Below are positions 22,742-27,555 of a stretch of DNA of 27,555 nt, one piece after another. The translations under genes were made by a program, and so were the position numbers. How positions within the stretch are numbered: the first letter of the stretch is position 1; each line of letters opens with the position of its first letter. The notes under the pieces are model-generated. The model did no database searches and was not told the DNA's origin. It saw only the letters and a list, made by a program, of their open reading frames with translations. This stretch comes from Gammaproteobacteria bacterium (GTDB lineage Bacteria > Pseudomonadota > Gammaproteobacteria > DRJJ01), in assembly GCA_011052255.1 (NCBI GenBank), contig DRJJ01000298.1:1-27555 (forward strand), read 5' to 3'.

Positions 22742-24886
22742 ATGGAAAGTACACTGTCCCGAACCGGTATGGAAGCCGCCAACGAGATCCTCAGCCGCCA
22801 GTTCGGCTATAGCGAATTTCGCCTGCATCAGAGCGATATCATCGCCGCTCTACTCGAGGGACGGGATGCGCTAACGCTGATGCCAACCGGTGGCGGGAAA
22901 TCGCTCTGCTACCAAATCCCGGCCCTGCTGCGCGACGGAACAGGCGTGGTCGTTTCGCCGCTCATCGCGCTGATGCAGGATCAGGTTGATGCGTTGCAAC
23001 AGCTCGGAATTCGTGCCGCGTTCCTCAACTCGAGCCAGGATGCCAATACCCGTCGTGAAACCGAGTCAGCCATGCGCCACGGCGAGCTGGATTTGCTGTA
23101 CCTTGCCCCAGAGCGACTACTCACAGAATCAACCCTGCGCCTGCTGGATGAAGTACCCCTGGCACTGTTCGCGATTGATGAAGCGCATTGCGTCTCGCAG
23201 TGGGGGCATGACTTCCGTCCTGAATATCAGCAACTATCCATGTTACACCAACGCTACCCGACGGTGCCGCGTATTGCGCTGACCGCCACCGCCGATACAC
23301 GCACCCGACAAGAAATCATCGACCAGCTCGACCTGCACAACGCGGCGGTGTTCATCAACAGCTTCGACCGGCCTAATATTCGCTACACACTGAACGACGG
23401 GCAGAATGCGCGCGAACAATTGTGGCGGTTTCTGGACAGCGAGCACCCCACTGACGCGGGTATTGTCTATTGTCTGTCACGCAAAAAGGTAGAAGCCACG
23501 GCCGAATGGCTGCAAGGCAAAGGACGTACCGCGCTACCCTACCACGCCGGCCTGCCAGTAGAGCTACGCCGGGATAGTCAGGCGCGTTTCCTGCGTGAAG
23601 ATGGCGTGATCATCGTTGCCACCATTGCGTTCGGCATGGGCATCGACAAACCGGATGTACGCTTCGTTGCCCATCTCAATCTACCCAAAAGCATCGAGGC
23701 CTATTATCAGGAAACCGGCCGTGCCGGGCGCGATGGTGCAGCCGCCAACGCCTGGCTGGCCTACGGCCTGCAAGACGTGATCACCCTGCGACAAATGACC
23801 CAGGCCTCCGATGCCGACGAAAAATACAAACAGGTCATCCATCACAAGCTCGAGGCCATGCTTGGCCTGTGTGAGCTGACCACCTGCCGACGCCAGGCTC
23901 TGCTGGCTTACTTCGACGAACAGCTTGACCAGCCCTGCGGAAACTGCGACAACTGCCTGCTACCGCCACAAACCTGGGATGCCACCGAAACTGCCCAGAA
24001 GGCACTTTCCTGTGTCTATCGCACTGGTCAGCGCTTTGGCGTCAACTACCTGATCGATGTACTCACGGGCAAGGACGATGAACGTATCCAGCGTTTTGGC
24101 CACGACCAGCTCAGCACCTTCGGTATCGGCAAGGAACTGTCCGCCACTGAATGGCGCGGCGTATTCCGCCAGCTCATCGCACGCGCTTACCTCAGCGTGG
24201 ACGTGGACGGTTATGGTGCCCTGCACCTGACCGAGGCGTGCCGCCCTCTGTTGCGTAGCGAAAGCCGGCTGGCACTACGCAAACTACGCAAGGCCGAGAA
24301 GAAAAAAGCACGATCCAGCCACGCTGCCACCACACTTCGATCCGTGGATTCACCCCTGTTCGAGGCCCTGCGCACACTGCGAACCCGGCTGGCACAGGAA
24401 CAGGGCGTACCGCCCTACGTCATTTTCCACGATGCCACCTTGCAAGCCATGGCGCGCAGCCGTCCCGCCAGCGAAGCAGACCTGTTAGGGCTCACCGGTG
24501 TAGGTGAGCAGAAACTGCAGCACTACGGCAAGGCCTTTCTCGACGAGATTGCCGAACACCCATTGTCTGAACTACTCGACAACACCCTCAGCGATACCAT
24601 CAACGACACCTTGCAACTTCATCTGCAAGGAAAAGATGCCGAGGCCATTGCTATGGCCCGCGACATCAAGCCCACCACCGTGTACGGCCACTTCGCTGAA
24701 GCCATAAACACCGGCCTGCTCAAACCCCGTGACGTGCTGACTCTCAGTGATGACCAGTACAGTGCAATCGTTAACGCACTGGAGCTGCTGTCACCCGACA
24801 ACGACAGTCCATTGAAACCGGTCTATGAGGCACTGGAGGAAAAATACGATTACGGTATTTTGCGATGCGTACAGGCCGGAATTTAG
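22742..24886 (+). CDS. recQ: ATP-dependent DNA helicase RecQ
   Basis: RecQ is a 3'-5' DNA helicase acting in recombination and repair. The 714 residues hold the Q motif FRLHQ (26-30), Walker A TGGGKS (49-54), DEAH (146-149) followed by CVSQWGHDFR, TAT (181-183), GMGIDKPDVR and GRAGRDG (motif VI, 326-332), zinc cysteines C382, C399, C402 and C405, a winged-helix RQC region, an HRDC domain (about 537-606), and an extra C-terminal helix-turn-helix region (about 618-705, with IKPTTVYGHFAEAI). That makes it longer than E. coli RecQ (about 610). I chose the ATG at 22742, with AGGA 7 bases upstream; the longer open frame before it has no family similarity. It is the only large plus-strand gene in this half of the window, and its GC content looks higher than its flanks. 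Confidence 0.97.
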   Translation: MESTLSRTGMEAANEILSRQFGYSEFRLHQSDIIAALLEGRDALTLMPTGGGKSLCYQIPALLRDGTGVVVSPLIALMQDQVDALQQLGIRAAFLNSSQDANTRRETESAMRHGELDLLYLAPERLLTESTLRLLDEVPLALFAIDEAHCVSQWGHDFRPEYQQLSMLHQRYPTVPRIALTATADTRTRQEIIDQLDLHNAAVFINSFDRPNIRYTLNDGQNAREQLWRFLDSEHPTDAGIVYCLSRKKVEATAEWLQGKGRTALPYHAGLPVELRRDSQARFLREDGVIIVATIAFGMGIDKPDVRFVAHLNLPKSIEAYYQETGRAGRDGAAANAWLAYGLQDVITLRQMTQASDADEKYKQVIHHKLEAMLGLCELTTCRRQALLAYFDEQLDQPCGNCDNCLLPPQTWDATETAQKALSCVYRTGQRFGVNYLIDVLTGKDDERIQRFGHDQLSTFGIGKELSATEWRGVFRQLIARAYLSVDVDGYGALHLTEACRPLLRSESRLALRKLRKAEKKKARSSHAATTLRSVDSPLFEALRTLRTRLAQEQGVPPYVIFHDATLQAMARSRPASEADLLGLTGVGEQKLQHYGKAFLDEIAEHPLSELLDNTLSDTINDTLQLHLQGKDAEAIAMARDIKPTTVYGHFAEAINTGLLKPRDVLTLSDDQYSAIVNALELLSPDNDSPLKPVYEALEEKYDYGILRCVQAGI

Positions 24887-24907
24887 GCAATCATCAACAG
24901 CGCAAGG

Positions 24908-25108
24908 CTAGCCCCCTGTATAAATCAGGGTCAACTGGGACGTTAAATCGGGTGCAACCTGTCCAACATTCCTGGACCTTGCGCCATTCCAGTTTTCATG
25001 GACAGGTATTGAGAATCGCGCCTGCAGGGTAAATTCTTTAGAAAATCTGTACCTGAAGCCAGGAACGATATCCATAAAATTACCACCCATGTTCAGTGCT
25101 GTCCCGTT
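24908..25108 (-). pseudogene. Remnant of an outer-membrane beta-barrel protein (C-terminal end only)
   Basis: About 65 codons read as the end of an outer-membrane barrel: alternating strands such as FMDIVPGFRYRF, FTLQARFSIPV and DLTSQLTLIYT, ending close to the aromatic-terminated last strand of such proteins. In the upstream direction the frame stays open only a little further, through INGTALNMGG, into a palindromic repeat (25125-25145) and then meets a stop. There is no ribosome binding site before the internal ATG at 25090 and no signal peptide, so this looks like a gene whose front part was lost, possibly at the repeat. The parent family cannot be named. It might also be a chance ORF, but the strand pattern argues against that. 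Confidence 0.45.
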
Positions 25109-25124
25109 AATCCCCTCATCCTGG

Positions 25125-25145
25125 CCTTCTCCCTGAGGGAGAAGG
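25125..25145. repeat. REP-like palindrome
   Basis: CCTTCTCCCT and AGGGAGAAGG form a perfect 10-bp inverted repeat around one base, preceded by CCCCTCATCCTGG. This closely resembles the widely dispersed CTCTCCCTGAGGGAGAG-type palindromic repeats of many proteobacterial genomes. Only one copy is in the window. It sits at the broken front of the outer-membrane-protein remnant. Confidence 0.6.
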
Positions 25146-25155
25146 AATGGCTACG

Positions 25156-25227
25156 TTAATCGATCTGCGTGAGTTCATTCTTCAGAAGACTATTAAGCTG
25201 CTGATTTATAAGTGAATCTTTTTTCAT
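25156..25227 (-). CDS. Possible 23-residue small ORF with a strong ribosome binding site
   Basis: GGAGG lies 6 bases before an ATG, an ideal start, and the frame reads MKKDSLINQQLNSLLKNELT then QID before a TAA. The lysine-rich start and the helical, leucine-containing body look natural. The same frame is open upstream to an ATG at 25296 (46 residues), but that start has no ribosome binding site. It may be a true small protein, the surviving start of a broken gene, or a leader peptide. Nothing downstream on this strand is intact. Confidence 0.3.
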   Translation of the reverse strand: MKKDSLINQQLNSLLKNELTQID

Positions 25228-25688
25228 CAAGGGCCTCCGTTGTTTTCTCGTAACCTGTAAAGTAAATGCATTCAGTCGATAAGGGCGCCACCTCATTACA
25301 GGATCTTAGTGATGTACTGAATGTCGCTACATGTTGTGGCCGTTGTTCTGATTGCGCTAATAACCTGCTGCTGCCGAACTACCCATCATGATGGCTGCTA
25401 TGGCCTGAAACGCTATCAGACATACAAACATCGTTTGGGCATCTGCTCACATCTGCTTGCCTGGTAAACCGGCCCGTGCAGCAGGAACAGCCATGCTGCC
25501 AGTTGATAACTATACTTCATGAATATTTATCTGACCAAAAGAAGATCAATTCCCCATTAGCAATCTCTTCAGGTAACATTAACGCGTTACCGCTTGCTCT
25601 GTCTGTAAATCTTGTGATTACCGGCTGAGTTCTTATACCGAGCCAGTATAAATACCGGTCGAAACACAAACTCCGCCACCTGTTATTT
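25228..25688. other. Intergenic stretch with decayed coding fragments
   Basis: No intact gene is visible in this stretch downstream of the acyltransferase gene. On the minus strand two short frames look like secretion or membrane leaders: one from the ATG at 25520 (34 codons, start MKYSYQLAAWLFLLHG) and one from the ATG at 25431 (24 codons, MFVCLIAFQAIAAIMM). Both end quickly and lack good ribosome binding sites. This suggests remains of one or more secreted-protein genes broken by frameshifts. Confidence 0.3.
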
Positions 25689-27555
25689 TTAATGGATGAT
25701 GGCCCCGTTATTCCATAATTCAGGATCTTTATATAACCGCTCCATTCGATCACGAACAAACGGGACCTGTGCTCGAACAAAAGTGTCTGTTAAATGCCGG
25801 CTGTCACGAAAGACTATCAAACCTTCAGCGCTAATAGCACTACAGTTCCCGCCAGGACACACCAGATCATTCAGGTCCAGCATGTACACATCAGGGAAGC
25901 GACTAATCGCCATACCGAGAAACTTCGTTACCTGTTTAACCTGTTTAATGCGGTCCCTGACCAGGCATGCCTTACTGTCAATTTGACCTTCAGCAGAGAG
26001 ATTTCGAGCAACACAACCCGGACCATCAAAACCCAGAGTCGGCGTTCCGGGGATGACAAAGACTGTTTTTGCGGATTTACTCAATCGTTCAAAAACCCTG
26101 GAACTACCTTCTACCCATTGATTTTCACTGAAATCATACGACGAGGCACTGCCTATCAAAAGAACATCAGGCTTAAGTGTGTCAAGTTCATCAAGAACAG
26201 CATTCCGCCAGTCTGTACATACTTGATAGATTTTTCCGATACGTGGGTAAAAGTAGTCTTCGTCAACCATTGCGCATGAAGATTTCGTCAGAACTATGAT
26301 GCGCCAGAGCGGTTCCGGGAATATTGCTGGAACTACCGAGTACCACTGTAAACCGACACTGTCTCCGAGAAAAACGACCGTTTTCCTGGCTGTTTCCTTC
26401 CCGAACACACAAGGCTCGACTCGAGCGTTAGCATACCAGGCATCACATGACGTGCGATAAATAACCGGCATGTCCATTCTCCATTGATTGCTCAAATCAG
26501 TGGTAGTGCCAGATTGTGGAAGTTGTCGTAATCCATGATATATAGCAAGAACCGCTGTAGCCATGACAAGAAAACTGACCAATATAATGTGAAGGGGTTT
26601 GGCATGACTCCACCGCCCTTTCCAGTATGGGATTTCGATTAAACGAAAGCTCATAGCCGCAACTAACATTGATAGCAATACCATGCCTATAGTTGGGAAT
26701 ATTTGACCCTCAAAACCCATGGAAAAACCAAGAGTAAAAACCGGCCAATGCCAAAGATACAAAGAGTAGGATCGATCTCCCAGCCAAACCAGGCAAGGAT
26801 GAGCAAGCGGCCCACCCTGACCCTTCGGTGAAATATGACCTGCTGCGATGACCAGGGCAGTACCAAATGAAGGGACAAGTGCCCAGAATCCAGGGTAGGC
26901 AAGATCACGATTAAGGACTATGGCACTACCCACGATCAAGGTCAGCCCGGCACCGAGTGTAACGTAAGTAAAGATCTTGCTGAAATTCTGCATCAGCCCG
27001 TATCTATCCGAAAAATGTCCCCGAAACATAAGATACACTATGGCTCCAAGCGAAAACTGCCAGATGCGTGACGGCATTAGGTAAAACGCCGCTAGTGGCT
27101 TGTACTCAGTCCAATAGAGAGAGAGAACAAGACTGGCTATAAATACTATTCCGAGCCCAGGAAGCATTAACCCAACTCCACACTGATTTACTCCATGCCG
27201 CAACCTTCCTACCCAGAACAACATCAGTAGTACCACTGGCCAAAGGAGATAAAACTGCTCCTCTACCCCCAACGACCATGTGTGTAAGAATAAATCCCGG
27301 TTCGCGAATTCATCGAAATAGTCGATAGTAGTAAATGCAAAATAAAGATTACTTGTCCAGGTTACGGCGAAAGGGGAAGAGGATAATTGAGCACGCGCCT
27401 CTACCCCGGACAATAACCAGACTGCCAAACCTGACGAGACACTCAGCATGAAGATCAAAGCGGGCAGTAGTCGTTTTAGCCTTCGAGCGTAGAACCGCAT
27501 AAAAGCAATCCGGCCACTCTGGTTTAGCTCTAGCAGCAGAAGGCCGGTAATCAAA
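25689..27555 (-). CDS. Acyltransferase-3 family protein with C-terminal SGNH domain (N-terminus outside window)
   Basis: This is a membrane O-acyltransferase of the OafA type, of the kind that acetylates O-antigen, exopolysaccharide or peptidoglycan. About 621 codons are visible; the frame runs off the window at LITGLLLLEL, which in the family follows VISGF, so the start and the catalytic N-terminal histidine lie outside. Seen here are FYARRLKRLLPA, the family segment HTWSLGVEEQFYLLWP (91-106), several membrane helices to about residue 345, and GDRSYSLYLWHWP (259-271). After them comes a periplasmic SGNH hydrolase-like domain with GDS (397-399), a GSASSYDFSE segment and a late DSRHLT, the D-x-x-H pair. 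The target polymer cannot be deduced. It reads toward the degraded region next to recQ and its GC content is lower than that of recQ. Confidence 0.9.
   Translation of the reverse strand, partial: LITGLLLLELNQSGRIAFMRFYARRLKRLLPALIFMLSVSSGLAVWLLSGVEARAQLSSSPFAVTWTSNLYFAFTTIDYFDEFANRDLFLHTWSLGVEEQFYLLWPVVLLMLFWVGRLRHGVNQCGVGLMLPGLGIVFIASLVLSLYWTEYKPLAAFYLMPSRIWQFSLGAIVYLMFRGHFSDRYGLMQNFSKIFTYVTLGAGLTLIVGSAIVLNRDLAYPGFWALVPSFGTALVIAAGHISPKGQGGPLAHPCLVWLGDRSYSLYLWHWPVFTLGFSMGFEGQIFPTIGMVLLSMLVAAMSFRLIEIPYWKGRWSHAKPLHIILVSFLVMATAVLAIYHGLRQLPQSGTTTDLSNQWRMDMPVIYRTSCDAWYANARVEPCVFGKETARKTVVFLGDSVGLQWYSVVPAIFPEPLWRIIVLTKSSCAMVDEDYFYPRIGKIYQVCTDWRNAVLDELDTLKPDVLLIGSASSYDFSENQWVEGSSRVFERLSKSAKTVFVIPGTPTLGFDGPGCVARNLSAEGQIDSKACLVRDRIKQVKQVTKFLGMAISRFPDVYMLDLNDLVCPGGNCSAISAEGLIVFRDSRHLTDTFVRAQVPFVRDRMERLYKDPELWNNGAIIH

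Noticed and set aside
25517..25780. 87-codon minus-strand frame overlapping the end of the acyltransferase gene
   Set aside because: About 90 bases overlap the acyltransferase in another frame. There is no ribosome binding site and no recognisable domain. Its TGA touching the ATG at 25520 looks accidental.

Overview
The window reads as chromosomal core of a gammaproteobacterium of moderate GC. The evidence is LpxC (so Gram-negative), a MurE with the meso-diaminopimelate DNPR motif, an FtsZ tail of the E. coli type, a MraY of exactly the E. coli length, and the non-enteric order lpxC - dciA - M23 peptidase - secA next to the division cluster. I cannot name the genus.

Layout. (1) 1-385, minus: the start of secA, cut by the window edge. 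(2) 571-1503, minus: a membrane-anchored M23 peptidase; 1561-2007, plus and divergent: DciA. (3) 2141-3052, minus: lpxC, behind a 355-base intergenic region with a promoter, a perfect CRP-type palindrome and a 14-bp hairpin. (4) 3408-21172, all minus: a complete dcw (division and cell wall) cluster in the order mraZ, rsmH, ftsL, ftsI, murE, murF, mraY, murD, ftsW, murG, murC, small ORF, murB, ddl, ftsQ, ftsA, ftsZ. Nearly all junctions overlap or abut (ATGA, TAATG), so it is probably one long, translationally coupled operon. A four-repeat MraZ operator lies in front of it. (5) About 21533-21894, minus: rnpB, the RNase P RNA; then a TPR-like protein gene. (6) 22742-24886, plus: recQ, richer in GC than its flanks. 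(7) 24887-25688: a degraded intergenic stretch with an outer-membrane-protein remnant, a REP-like palindrome and short ORF fragments. (8) 25689 to the end, minus: an acyltransferase-3/SGNH protein whose N-terminus lies outside the window.

The dcw genes work together. MurC, D, E and F, with Ddl and MurB, build UDP-MurNAc-pentapeptide. MraY and MurG make lipid I and lipid II. FtsW and FtsI polymerise and crosslink septal peptidoglycan. FtsL, FtsQ, FtsA and FtsZ form the divisome scaffold. MraZ and RsmH are the usual first genes.

The most novel item is an unrecognised 58-codon basic ORF between murC and murB. It overlaps both neighbours by ATGA, as if it were a genuine coupled member of the operon. 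I saw no CRISPR array, prophage, transposase or defence system.
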